Positions 39,709 through 48,813 of a stretch of 58,205 nt of DNA are shown here, piece by piece; the first letter of the stretch is position 1, and every line of letters starts with the position of its first letter. The position numbers were made by a program, and so were the translations under genes. The DNA comes from Myxococcales bacterium. Lineage in GTDB: Bacteria > Myxococcota_A > Bradymonadia > Bradymonadales > Bradymonadaceae. The stretch lies in assembly GCA_007120035.1 (NCBI GenBank), contig SKON01000111.1, positions 1 to 58,205 on the forward strand. Reading direction: 5' to 3'. A model generated the notes under the pieces. The model had not been told where the DNA came from, made no database searches, and saw only the letters and a list, made by a program, of their open reading frames with translations.

Positions 39709-41958
39709 GTGACCGACCTTCTGAAAGAAACGGTTCAAACCCAGCCGGTGGTCACCGCCGATCGTCGAATCCTGGCCGACCGTTATCTCCTACGTCGAAA
39801 AGTTGGAGAAGGTGCGGCGGGCAAGGTCTACGAAGCGGAACATTTGCTGATCGGCCGCCGGGTAGCAGTCAAGGTTCTCCACGACCACGCCTCTCAGAAC
39901 CCCCTGATGGTGTCCCGGTTCCACCAGGAAGCCCGAACCTGTGGGAGCCTTCGCAACCCCCATATCTGCCAGGCCTTGGACTTCGGTCAAACCGCCGAGG
40001 GCTCCCACTTCTTGGTCATGGAGTTCGTGGAAGGTCACGACCTCAGCCAGGAGGTCGCCCAAGGGCCGCTGAAACCGACCGCTGCCCTCGACGTGATCGC
40101 CGAGGTCGCTCGCGGGCTTCAGGAGGCTCACTCCCAGGGGATTGTTCATCGCGACCTGAAGCCGGAAAACCTGATGCGGGTCGCCTCCACGGGAGAGATC
40201 AAGATCATGGACTTCGGGATCGCTCAAGTCCTCGGAGATCCACGACAGGAAGATATCGCCAGCCGCCTCACCACCAAAGGAATGGTCTTCGGGACTCCCC
40301 ACTATATGTCTCCCGAGCAAGCCTGCGGTGAAGAACTGGATCATCGCTCCGACCTCTACTCCCTGGGAGTGATCCTCTTTGAACTTTTGACGGGGAAGAC
40401 GCCGTTCCAGAGCGATAGCATTGCTCGATTGATGGGGTACCATGTCACCGAGCCTCCCCCGTCTCTTTTGGATGTCGGCTTCGACGGGCCCTATGAGCCG
40501 TTGCAGGAGCTTCTCGACGAACTCCTGGAGAAGATCGTCGATAAACGACTCCCGGACACCCGAGTTCTCTTGACGAGGATCCAACAGGTCCGCGATGTCC
40601 TCCACCAGGAACAGCCGGGCTCTACCGACGCCGAGCCCCATCACTGCGAGCCCCCTCAGCACAGGTTTCTTCGGCGATCTCCGCCGACGTGGACGCTGGC
40701 GGCGGCGGCCCTGGTGGTGGTGGTTCTGGGAGGGCTCGTGTGGGCCGGACTCTCCACTGAACCGATCCCTGCCGCCGACTATGGCGAGACCCTGGCCGTC
40801 AGTCCTGGAGACGCCTGGACCATTCCCCCCCAGACCAATGTGGACATCGCCCTCACGGCAGCGGAGAACGGCATCCAACGGGCTCATCTGGCGGCGCTCT
40901 ACGCGGTCCTCACCGAGCCAACCCGGGACCCCCTGGAAGAGTCTCTTCATCAGCCCGTAGCGTCCCCACTGGTTCGTCGTCTCACAGACTTCTCAAGGTT
41001 TACTGTGGTCTCCCACGTCGATCTCGAAGATATGGAGATTCGCAACGACCCTCTCTTTCAACAAGCCTCCCTTGGTTTTTCCCAACCTCTCCACCCTCTG
41101 GCCAAGCATCAGTGGGAGCAGGGGCTGAAGAGATCTTCCATGGTTCGAAGTTCTCGATGGAGCACCGACCAAACGTTGGAGATTGACCTGGTACATCGTC
41201 GCGACCAGGTCGCCTTGGTCGATACCGACGACGGTCTGGCCGTGGTCATCGGTGAACTCCGAGATCCGGGTCCTCTCTTGCCCTATCTCCTGGGGGACCG
41301 CTGCTCCGATACCATCCCAGCCAGCCTTCCCGAGGAGATCTCCCGCGAACTGGCAGTGATCTGTGAGCAGGACGACCCCGACTGGCGTCATCTGCGGCGA
41401 CTGGCAACTACGTACGACCAAAATTATCTGGTGGGCCTCTTTCGCCGAACCAACGAAGTAAGAGATCTGGAGAGTCTCCAACGCCTCCATCGATACGTCG
41501 AAGCCCCCGGACTTTCCCCGGAGACTCAGCAGACGGGGTATCTCCTCTTGGGTCTGGCCAATTGGATGGTTGAGCAGCCGCAGAGGGCGCTGGAGTACAT
41601 TGCTCGATCCCACTGGAGCGACGAGCTTGGTCCAGACCTCTTTGAGTCCCACCTTCGCCAACTCCTCGGGGCCGACCAAGAGTCCATCGTGGTAGCGATG
41701 GGCGAAGTAGAGCGTTACCCGAGTTGGATCACCGAAGACTTCCCTCTCGATCTTCACCACGAGTTTGGGCAACTCTTTCGGGACGTTTTAATGCCCCGAC
41801 GGGCCATTCCCCACTACCTGGCGCTCCTTGACCGCACACCGGACTCTCCCCAGCTTTTGGAGGAACTCGCCGAACTCTACTCCGAGGCCGGCGAGTATTA
41901 TAAAGCGTACGCGACCGCTGTGTTTCTCCAGAGCCGCCGACAGCTCTCGGCGCTCTAA
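39709..41958 (+). CDS. Membrane-anchored eukaryotic-type Ser/Thr protein kinase
   Basis: The cytosolic kinase domain covers about residues 25-300 with all catalytic elements: Gly loop GEGAAGKV (33-40), Lys55, HRDLKPEN (147-154), MDFG (167-170) and the GTPHYMSPEQ segment (195-204). A single membrane helix lies at about 328-347. The C-terminal part of about 400 residues is outside the cytosol; it has no recognised catalytic motif and ends in helical, TPR-like sequence (IPHYLALLDRTPDSPQLLEE). It starts with GTG 3 bp after the fliT-like gene, placing it in the sigma-28-type fliD operon. Targets are unknown; the sigma-54 activator gene begins 98 bp after it. Confidence 0.92.
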   Translation: MTDLLKETVQTQPVVTADRRILADRYLLRRKVGEGAAGKVYEAEHLLIGRRVAVKVLHDHASQNPLMVSRFHQEARTCGSLRNPHICQALDFGQTAEGSHFLVMEFVEGHDLSQEVAQGPLKPTAALDVIAEVARGLQEAHSQGIVHRDLKPENLMRVASTGEIKIMDFGIAQVLGDPRQEDIASRLTTKGMVFGTPHYMSPEQACGEELDHRSDLYSLGVILFELLTGKTPFQSDSIARLMGYHVTEPPPSLLDVGFDGPYEPLQELLDELLEKIVDKRLPDTRVLLTRIQQVRDVLHQEQPGSTDAEPHHCEPPQHRFLRRSPPTWTLAAAALVVVVLGGLVWAGLSTEPIPAADYGETLAVSPGDAWTIPPQTNVDIALTAAENGIQRAHLAALYAVLTEPTRDPLEESLHQPVASPLVRRLTDFSRFTVVSHVDLEDMEIRNDPLFQQASLGFSQPLHPLAKHQWEQGLKRSSMVRSSRWSTDQTLEIDLVHRRDQVALVDTDDGLAVVIGELRDPGPLLPYLLGDRCSDTIPASLPEEISRELAVICEQDDPDWRHLRRLATTYDQNYLVGLFRRTNEVRDLESLQRLHRYVEAPGLSPETQQTGYLLLGLANWMVEQPQRALEYIARSHWSDELGPDLFESHLRQLLGADQESIVVAMGEVERYPSWITEDFPLDLHHEFGQLFRDVLMPRRAIPHYLALLDRTPDSPQLLEELAELYSEAGEYYKAYATAVFLQSRRQLSAL

Positions 41959-42055
41959 TGGGTCCCCACGAGGGAGTTTATTTTTTTGATTCGCCCCGTG
42001 TCGGCACCTACTATCTTCACTGCCTGGTCTTGTCGTCTACCAATGGAATTGTTCA

Positions 42056-43144
42056 ATGGTATCTTCTCTACGCTCTGATTCCGAACTCGGGGAGTTTTTC
42101 CCATTCGACCCTTCGGAGCCGTCCGAGGATACTCCCCTGGTGCTCCAAGACCCGAAGACTCGGCGGGTCTTCAGGTTGGCCAAGAGTGTCGCCGAGACCC
42201 CGTCGACAGTTCTGCTCTCGGGGGAATCGGGAGTCGGCAAAGAAGTCTTCGCGCGCTTTATCCACCAACAATCCCCTCGACATGAGGACGTCTTTCTCGG
42301 CGTGAACTGCGCCGCCTTCTCCGAGAGTCTCTTGGAGAGCGAGCTCTTTGGCCATGAGAAGGGATCCTTTAGCGGGGCTGCAAAGCTTCGGGCCGGTGTG
42401 TTTGAGAGAGCCCATGGGGGAACTCTCCTTCTCGATGAAGTCTCGGAGATGCCTCTCGATCTCCAGACCAAATTGCTTCGGGTCATCCAAGAACGAGGGT
42501 TTTTCCGGGTGGGGGGCTCTCGATTCATCGAGGTCGATGTACGCCTGATCGCGACCACCAACCGCAACCTCAAAGAGTACGTAAAGCAAGGAGGGTTTCG
42601 CCACGATCTCTTCTACCGTCTGAACGTCTTCCCCATCGAGATTCCTCCACTTCGAGAGAGGACCGAAGACATCCTTCCCCTGGCGCTTTTCTATGGCCGA
42701 CGACTCGCGGAACGCTGTGGTCGAAACCTCTACGGCATCTCCGAAGAGGCTGCCAACCGCCTGAAGGCGTACCATTTTCCAGGAAACGTTCGAGAACTTG
42801 TGAACATCCTGGAGCGGGCCGTGATTCTCTGCCACGACAGTCAGGTGATCGATGTGGAGCACCTGATCCTCGACCCTCCCTCTGTCGAGGTGTTCCTCAA
42901 CGACCTCTCAGACAGTCTGATCGAAAGCACCTCTTTCGAGGTCGACGACGACGAACAATCGGAAAACGGGTTCCTTCTCCAGTTCCGGGCCGGAGACCAA
43001 CTTCTGACAGACATCCGCCGAGACGTGATTCTCAAGACTCTGGATCGGTTCGATGGCAACCAGAAGAAGACCGCCGAGGCTCTTGGCATCAGCGCCCGCA
43101 CGATTCGAAACAAGTTGAAAGACTACGATGAGCGAGGCGACTAA
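42056..43144 (+). CDS. Sigma-54-dependent transcription activator without receiver domain
   Basis: An AAA+ enhancer-binding protein of 362 residues. Walker A is GESGVGKE (56-63), the sigma-54-contacting loop reads GSFSGA (103-108) instead of GAFTGA, Walker B is GTLLLDEV, and RLNVFPIEIPPLRERTEDIL holds sensor and arginine-finger residues. A Fis-type HTH is at the C terminus (KKTAEALGISARTIRNKLKD). Only about 30 residues precede the AAA+ domain, so there is no receiver. It is the natural candidate to activate the sigma-54 promoters before flgB, flgF and motA. The ATG at 42056 has only a weak ribosome site. Confidence 0.93.
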   Translation: MVSSLRSDSELGEFFPFDPSEPSEDTPLVLQDPKTRRVFRLAKSVAETPSTVLLSGESGVGKEVFARFIHQQSPRHEDVFLGVNCAAFSESLLESELFGHEKGSFSGAAKLRAGVFERAHGGTLLLDEVSEMPLDLQTKLLRVIQERGFFRVGGSRFIEVDVRLIATTNRNLKEYVKQGGFRHDLFYRLNVFPIEIPPLRERTEDILPLALFYGRRLAERCGRNLYGISEEAANRLKAYHFPGNVRELVNILERAVILCHDSQVIDVEHLILDPPSVEVFLNDLSDSLIESTSFEVDDDEQSENGFLLQFRAGDQLLTDIRRDVILKTLDRFDGNQKKTAEALGISARTIRNKLKDYDERGD

Positions 43145-43150
43145 TCGCCA

Positions 43151-44938
43151 TCAAGCCGACTTCTTAGGGCGCCTCGCCCCGGTCTGAATCGACCAGAGCT
43201 CGGCGTAGATCCCGTCGAGGTCTACGAGCTCTTCGTGACGGCCCCGCTCTACGATGGCGCCCTCGTCCAGGACCAGGATCTCGTCGGCGTTGCGGATCGT
43301 CGACAGCCGGTGGGCGATGACGATCATGGTGCGATCCTGGGAGAGGCGCTCCATGGACCGCTGGATCGCGGCCTCCGTGACGTTGTCCACCGCCGAGGTC
43401 GCCTCGTCGAGGATCAAGATCGGCGGGTCCCTCAACACGGCCCGGGCGATCGAGATCCGCTGCTTCTGGCCCCCTGACAGGGTCTCCCCGCGCTCCCCGA
43501 CGACCGTGTCATAGCCCTGGGGCAGGGCCTCGATGAACTCCTGGGCCTCGGCGAACCGGGCGGCCCGCTCGATCTCCTCGTCGGTGGCGTCGAAGCTCCC
43601 GTAGGCGATGTTCTCCCGGACCGTCCCGTGGAAGAGGAAGGTCTGCTGGCTCACCAACCCGATGCTCCGGCGAAGGCTCTCCAGGCTCCACTCCCGGACG
43701 TCCTGGCCGTCCACGAGCACCCGGCCGGCCTGGGGCTCAAAGAACCGCAGCAAGAGATTGATGATCGTGCTCTTGCCGGCCCCCGTGGCGCCGACGACGC
43801 CGATGGTCTGGCCGGCGGCGACGTTCAGGTTGAACCCCTGCAGGATCGGCGCCCGGTCGGGGTAGGCGAAGTCGATCTCCTCGAAAGAGATGGCACCGCT
43901 GACCTCTGCGGGAGCGATCTCCTCGTCGCCGCTGACGATCTCCACCTCGAGCTCCAGCAGATCGAGGACCCGATTGGTGGACGCCATGGCCCGCTGATAG
44001 AGATCGAAGGTCTTGCCCAACCGGGTCAGGGGCCATAAGAGCCGCTGGGTCAAGAAGACCAGCACCGAGTAGGTGCCCACGGCGAGCTCCCCTTCCAGGG
44101 TGAGGATACCGCCGTAGACCAGGGTGGCCGTAAACCCCACGACGATGGCCATCCGGATCAGCGGCGAAAAGGCCGAGCTCAAGACGATGGCCCGTCGGTT
44201 CGACTCCCGGTACCGACCGCTGAGCTCGTCGATCCGCCCCACCTCGTAGTCCGCCGTGGCGAAGGCTTTGATCGTGGCGATCCCCGACAGGTTGTTGGCC
44301 AGCTGTCCGTTCAGATCCGCCACGTCTTCCCGGACCCGGGCGTATCGGGGCGCCAGCAACCGCTGAAACTTAAAGGACCCCCAGATGATCACCGGCACGG
44401 GCAGCATGGCCATCCACGCCACCTGAGGGGCCAACACGAAGAAGGCCGTGACGATCACCAACGCCGTGGTGGTCACCTGCAAGATATCGTCGGCTCCGAT
44501 GTCCAAGAACCGCTCCAGCTGGTTGATGTCGTCGTTCAACACCGCCATCAACCCTCCCGTGGACTGCTCATGAAAATACGCCATGTCCAGCGATTGGATG
44601 TGTCCGTAGGCGTCGAGCCGCATCTCGTGCTGGATGGTCTGGGCCAGGTTTCGCCACAGCCACTCCTGCAGATACTGAAAGAGGCTCTCCAGCCCCCAGA
44701 TCAGCACGGTCACGACGGCCAGCCAGATGAGCTGATCCTGCACGTCTGTGATGCCGAAGGAGGCGATCAGGGAGTCTTCTCGCTGGACCACCACGTCGAT
44801 AGCCGCCCCGATCAGCGCCGGCGGCGCCAGATCGAAGATCTTGTTGAGCACCGAGCAGGTCGACGCCAGCCACACCCGTCGGCGATGAGGCCGGGCGTAC
44901 CGCAGCAGCCGCCCCAGAGGATGGTCATTACTGCCCAC
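43151..44938 (-). CDS. ABC exporter, fused membrane and ATPase domains
   Basis: A half-size ABC transporter of 595 residues. Residues about 20-310 form a six-helix type-1 exporter domain; the ATPase domain follows with Walker [11 protein letters not shown]-loop [10 protein letters not shown], signature LSGGQKQR, Walker [11 protein letters not shown] and H-loop AHRLST. It is of the lipid A/multidrug (MsbA-like) class; the substrate cannot be told. The start is GTG at 44938, overlapping the thrB end by 11 bp. It converges on the sigma-54 activator gene with 6 bp spacing. Confidence 0.92.
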   Translation of the reverse strand: MGSNDHPLGRLLRYARPHRRRVWLASTCSVLNKIFDLAPPALIGAAIDVVVQREDSLIASFGITDVQDQLIWLAVVTVLIWGLESLFQYLQEWLWRNLAQTIQHEMRLDAYGHIQSLDMAYFHEQSTGGLMAVLNDDINQLERFLDIGADDILQVTTTALVIVTAFFVLAPQVAWMAMLPVPVIIWGSFKFQRLLAPRYARVREDVADLNGQLANNLSGIATIKAFATADYEVGRIDELSGRYRESNRRAIVLSSAFSPLIRMAIVVGFTATLVYGGILTLEGELAVGTYSVLVFLTQRLLWPLTRLGKTFDLYQRAMASTNRVLDLLELEVEIVSGDEEIAPAEVSGAISFEEIDFAYPDRAPILQGFNLNVAAGQTIGVVGATGAGKSTIINLLLRFFEPQAGRVLVDGQDVREWSLESLRRSIGLVSQQTFLFHGTVRENIAYGSFDATDEEIERAARFAEAQEFIEALPQGYDTVVGERGETLSGGQKQRISIARAVLRDPPILILDEATSAVDNVTEAAIQRSMERLSQDRTMIVIAHRLSTIRNADEILVLDEGAIVERGRHEELVDLDGIYAELWSIQTGARRPKKSA

Positions 44939-45887
44939 GGGGCCCCCGTTCGATGATATGGGCCCCCAGGCCCTGGACGGGGGAGTAGACCCCCCGAGCC
45001 TCCACGCCGGCGTCGGCGAAGGCTTGGACCATGGCGTCGCAGATCTCGGCGGCGTCGACGTCGAAGTCGTGGAGGGCGAAGACCGCCGGCCCCGCCCCGG
45101 AGATGGAGCACCCCAGGGCCCCGGTCTCTCGGGCGGCCTCCTTCACCGCCTCGAACCCCGGGATCAGGTGCGCCCGCTGGGGCTCGACGATCAGATCCTG
45201 CAAGGACCGTCCGATCAGGGCCCGGTCGTCCCGGAAACACCCGCTGATAAACCCCGCCAGGTTCGCCGTCTGGGCCACGAAGTCCGCCATGGGCACCTCT
45301 TTTCGCAAGAGCTCTCGGGCCATCCGCACGTTCACCTCCTGGCTGGGGTGGACCACCACGACTCCCATGTCGTGGGGCACGGGCACCCGCAGGACATCGA
45401 AGGGATCCATGTTCCGCACCAGGATCAGCCCCCCGAGCATCGCCGGGGCGATATTATCCCCGTGGGGCGTACCTGCGGCGAGCTCCTCGCCGAGAAGGGC
45501 GTAGTGGAACCGCTCCGGAAGGGAGAGGGGCTCGTCGAGCACGGCGCTGGTCGCCACGATCGCCGCCACGGCGCTCGCCGCCGGGCCGCCGAGCCCGCTC
45601 CGCAGGGGCACCCCTTTCTTGATCGTCACCTCCAACCCGAAGGGCAAGTCCCGATCCTGGACGAGGGCCACCAACCCGGCCGTGGCCGTGTTTAACTTCG
45701 GGTCTTCCGGCAACTCCCCGGGGGCCTCGATGTCCACGATATGAACTCCGGGGTCCGTCACCCGGCGAACCGTCACCTCGTCGCTGAGCCCCGTGAGGCT
45801 GAACCCCAGGATATCGAAACCCACGGCGACATTGCTCACCGTAGCCGGCGCCGACGCCGTGGCGAAAGAGAGGCCGATGTCGAGCAT
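44928..45887 (-). CDS. thrB: Homoserine kinase ThrB
   Basis: Phosphorylates L-homoserine for threonine synthesis. It belongs to the GHMP kinase family: N-terminal [23 protein letters not shown]-binding loop [14 protein letters not shown] (about 94-107), and the C-terminal [17 protein letters not shown] motif. The length of 319 residues is normal. Other threonine genes are not adjacent. It overlaps the ABC exporter gene downstream, so they are probably co-transcribed though unrelated in function. Confidence 0.93.
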   Translation of the reverse strand: MLDIGLSFATASAPATVSNVAVGFDILGFSLTGLSDEVTVRRVTDPGVHIVDIEAPGELPEDPKLNTATAGLVALVQDRDLPFGLEVTIKKGVPLRSGLGGPAASAVAAIVATSAVLDEPLSLPERFHYALLGEELAAGTPHGDNIAPAMLGGLILVRNMDPFDVLRVPVPHDMGVVVVHPSQEVNVRMARELLRKEVPMADFVAQTANLAGFISGCFRDDRALIGRSLQDLIVEPQRAHLIPGFEAVKEAARETGALGCSISGAGPAVFALHDFDVDAAEICDAMVQAFADAGVEARGVYSPVQGLGAHIIERGPRGQ

Positions 45888-45916
45888 ACAAGACCTTGTT
45901 TTGATCAGAAGTCGGT

Positions 45917-47359
45917 TCAGAAGCGGTACTGAATTCCCATCTCCCCGATCACCGGGAAGTTCAGCAACCGGTCCGAGAGTGGCGAGAAATAGTAGCCCAA
46001 GCCCAGAGAGGACGAAAGCTGGAAGGAGTCCGCCAGGGGCACGGCGATACGAGGCCGCAGGCTGATCCCCAGGTGCAACCCTCGATCTTCGAAGGTCGCC
46101 GTGCCCACATCGCCGGGGCAGAGGTCGTCAGGGGCGGCGATGCACCCCGGGTCGGTGAACACCCGCATGGGCCCGAAGCTGCTGGCCTCCATGCCCGCCC
46201 CCAGCGCCAGGTGCAGGGGCCCTAGCTGCCGGCCCACCTGCCCCCCGACGAGGACCCGGATCGTCGTGAAGTCCTCCCGCAAGAAGCCGTCGTAGTCCCT
46301 CATGGAGTTGAACACCTGCAGGCCACCGATGATCTGAAACTCCCGGGTCACAGCCCACCCCATCCCCAACCCGGCCCCGTAGTTCCCGAAGGACCGCCGG
46401 ATCGGCGCCGGGGTCTGAATGAAGGATCCGTAGGCCAGACCCAGCTGGACTGCCAACCGCCCGGTCCCCCGGGAAGATCCCAGATCGGAGCCGTTGACGT
46501 CAGCCACGGGGGCATCGATCAGGCAGGCCGACAGGCGGCTGGAGAGCCGGCTGAACCCCTCCTGGATCAGCTCCGGGGACACCTCGGAGAGGGCGAGCCG
46601 CTCGCCGGGGAGGTAGTCGTCTTCGGCTCGATCGTAGAGATAGGCGATCAGCTCCACCCCGTCGTCGTCCCCGGGGATCACGTAGCCATGGAAGACGAAG
46701 TCGGCGTCCACGAGCTCGGCGATCCGCCGGGACTCCTCCAGGGGCGGCCCCTGCTGGCGGAGCTCCCGAAAGAGGGTGTCCCGAGCGCTCTCGTAGTACC
46801 GGACGATGAAGTCCGGGTAATACCCCCGCTCCAACCGCAGCGAGGGATCGCGGCGGATCATCTCCTGCATCAGATCCAGGGGGCGGACCACGTTCTCTCC
46901 GTCCTCCAGATAGCTCAGCGCCAGGTAGAGCAGGACCTCGGCGATCTCCTCAGGGGCGACCACCTCATGGCCGATGGTCGAGAAGTTCTGGATCGCGCGC
47001 TCCAGGTGGTCCACGGCGGCCTGGCTCTGGACCTGCCGATAGGCTTCGACCCCCATCTCACCCCACTGGCGGGCCAGCGAGAGGGTTCCCTCGTAGAGGG
47101 CGGCGTCGGTCACAGCCCGGTGGAGCGTCTCGTCGTCGATCACGTGGACCTTCAGAGCCGGATCGGTGCGCCATTGCTGGCGAGCGCCGCGACGGACCGC
47201 GCCGTTGAGCTCCCCCTCCTCGGTGGTCACGAAGACCCGGAGATCTGGAGCCAACGCCAGCCGCACCGACTCCTCGCCGGGGTCGGCCGCCGCGGGCCGA
47301 GCCAGGATCAGGGACGCCATCGCTATCATGACGAGGAGTTGAGACCGGGGCGACCGCAT
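45917..47359 (-). CDS. Probable outer-membrane beta-barrel protein with helical N-terminal domain
   Basis: A signal peptide (residues 1-25, ending ARPAAA) is followed by a helical region resembling TPR repeats (about 80-190). From about residue 300 on there are alternating hydrophobic strands with many Gly/Tyr/Phe, ending in the terminal Phe of MGIQYRF, the usual outer-membrane barrel signal. Function is not recognised. The preceding lipoprotein gene ends 6 bp before it, so the two form an operon. I infer a lineage-specific envelope protein. Confidence 0.65.
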   Translation of the reverse strand: MRSPRSQLLVMIAMASLILARPAAADPGEESVRLALAPDLRVFVTTEEGELNGAVRRGARQQWRTDPALKVHVIDDETLHRAVTDAALYEGTLSLARQWGEMGVEAYRQVQSQAAVDHLERAIQNFSTIGHEVVAPEEIAEVLLYLALSYLEDGENVVRPLDLMQEMIRRDPSLRLERGYYPDFIVRYYESARDTLFRELRQQGPPLEESRRIAELVDADFVFHGYVIPGDDDGVELIAYLYDRAEDDYLPGERLALSEVSPELIQEGFSRLSSRLSACLIDAPVADVNGSDLGSSRGTGRLAVQLGLAYGSFIQTPAPIRRSFGNYGAGLGMGWAVTREFQIIGGLQVFNSMRDYDGFLREDFTTIRVLVGGQVGRQLGPLHLALGAGMEASSFGPMRVFTDPGCIAAPDDLCPGDVGTATFEDRGLHLGISLRPRIAVPLADSFQLSSSLGLGYYFSPLSDRLLNFPVIGEMGIQYRF

Positions 47360-47365
47360 ACGGAC

Positions 47366-48583
47366 TCAGTTGAAATCGTAGAGCCGGGGCAAGCTGACCT
47401 CGCCGGCTTGGAGATACTGCTCGGTCACCTGCAAGGGGACCCGACGCTGCACGGGGCGATTCGGTTCGGGGCGCGGAGGCAATCGAACGCTGATGATTCC
47501 CTCGTTATAAAAGAACACATCGACGATGTAAAAGTGGCGATCCTGCTCGGCGGCCTCCACCCCGTCGAGGGTGAAGAGCAGGGACTGATCGAGCTCGTCG
47601 AGGCGCCCCTCCACGAAGAGCAGGGCCTTGCCCCACCCGTCGATCTCGCGGTTCTCCACGGCCGGGGGGACGTCCTCGGGGCGATCCCGCTCCAGGGCGG
47701 TGGCGATGATCGGCTCGTCGGCGACCTCCCAGGTGAACCGCTCGTCGTCGTCGCTGTCGTCGATCACCACGAAATGGGCCAGGGCGAACCGGGTGGAGCC
47801 GCTCTCCATCAGGATCCGGTCCGTGGGCGGCGGGATGCTCACCGCCAGGTTGCTGGACAGGTTGTTCGTCGCCCGGTTGAAGTGCAGCCCCGGCTGCAGC
47901 CGGAACGCCGGCTCCGGTCGGTTGGTGGCCACAAATACCGTGCCCCCTCCGATGGTCACGGGCTCCACCCCTACCCATAAGAGGGCGAACACGGGGTGGC
48001 GTAGCTCGTAGACCTCGGGGTTCAGGGTGTTGCTCGTGTCGTCGAAGATCGCCCGCAGGAAGAAGTCATCGATGGTCACGCAGTTCGGGTTCGGGGCGGC
48101 ACTGTTGACCTCGAGGCGAGCCTCTCGGGGCTCTTCGGCGCCTTCTTCGAAGACCTCCAACTCCAGGGAGCCCGCCCCGTTCAGGGCGCCATGAAGATCG
48201 ATCTGGCCCTGCCGGGCTGAGGCCGGAATGGTCAGGGCGAACCGGCGGTTGGCCTCATCGAAGGTGTCCACCCGGGTCCACTGGCAGGAGATCTCGTTGT
48301 CCGGGTGAAAGGGATTCTCCCGGGCCGACTCCGAGGCGATGTCGTATCGCCTCAACACGGCCCGGGCCTCGCTGCCGAACCGAAAGAAGTCCACCGCCAG
48401 CGCTTCGTCCTGGAGCTCCCCGATCTCGATCTCCTGGTACTGGCCCGTGAGGCCGTCCTCGAAGGTCGGACACCCCGTGGCCGCCAGGATCACCGCCGCG
48501 AGGAGGGCGATCCTCGCCGCCACGGCTCCCTTTCCCCCTCGCTTTACCCCGCACTCACCCACGTAATTCTCGACATCTCGCAT
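47366..48583 (-). CDS. Putative lipoprotein of unknown function
   Basis: The N terminus has a hydrophobic stretch and lipobox (LLAAVILAATGCPTF), so export and lipidation are likely. The remaining 360 residues are acidic and beta-rich, with no family I recognise. The ATG at 48583 gives an unusually long charged leader before the hydrophobic part; a GTG at 48562 is an alternative. It is divergent from the gene at 48814 and co-oriented with the barrel protein gene at 45917. Confidence 0.62.
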   Translation of the reverse strand: MRDVENYVGECGVKRGGKGAVAARIALLAAVILAATGCPTFEDGLTGQYQEIEIGELQDEALAVDFFRFGSEARAVLRRYDIASESARENPFHPDNEISCQWTRVDTFDEANRRFALTIPASARQGQIDLHGALNGAGSLELEVFEEGAEEPREARLEVNSAAPNPNCVTIDDFFLRAIFDDTSNTLNPEVYELRHPVFALLWVGVEPVTIGGGTVFVATNRPEPAFRLQPGLHFNRATNNLSSNLAVSIPPPTDRILMESGSTRFALAHFVVIDDSDDDERFTWEVADEPIIATALERDRPEDVPPAVENREIDGWGKALLFVEGRLDELDQSLLFTLDGVEAAEQDRHFYIVDVFFYNEGIISVRLPPRPEPNRPVQRRVPLQVTEQYLQAGEVSLPRLYDFN

Positions 48584-48706
48584 CTGGTCGCTACCTTCGC
48601 TCCGGTGAGGAAAACCTCAAACCGGCGCATCCTTCTTCCATCAGTGGACAAAATCTTGGCCAAATACACAAGGACCATACGCCGGGGGCCATCCTGCGAG
48701 GTCTCC

Positions 48707-48735
48707 TTGAAATACGGCCCAGAAACAGTTGTAGT
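48707..48735 (+). promoter_or_regulatory. Candidate sigma-70 promoter before the 48814 lipoprotein gene
   Basis: TTGAAA, 17 bp, TGTAGT lies about 80 bp before the start codon in the 230-bp divergent gap. The -35 matches well and the -10 only in four of six positions. The rest of the gap shows no other clear feature. Confidence 0.35.
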
Positions 48736-48813
48736 AGTAGCCGTCAGCCCGACGGCAGGCTTCTTGCAGAACCCTCTGCAGGTGAGTCTGCCCACCGGGC
48801 CCTGGAGACGAAG

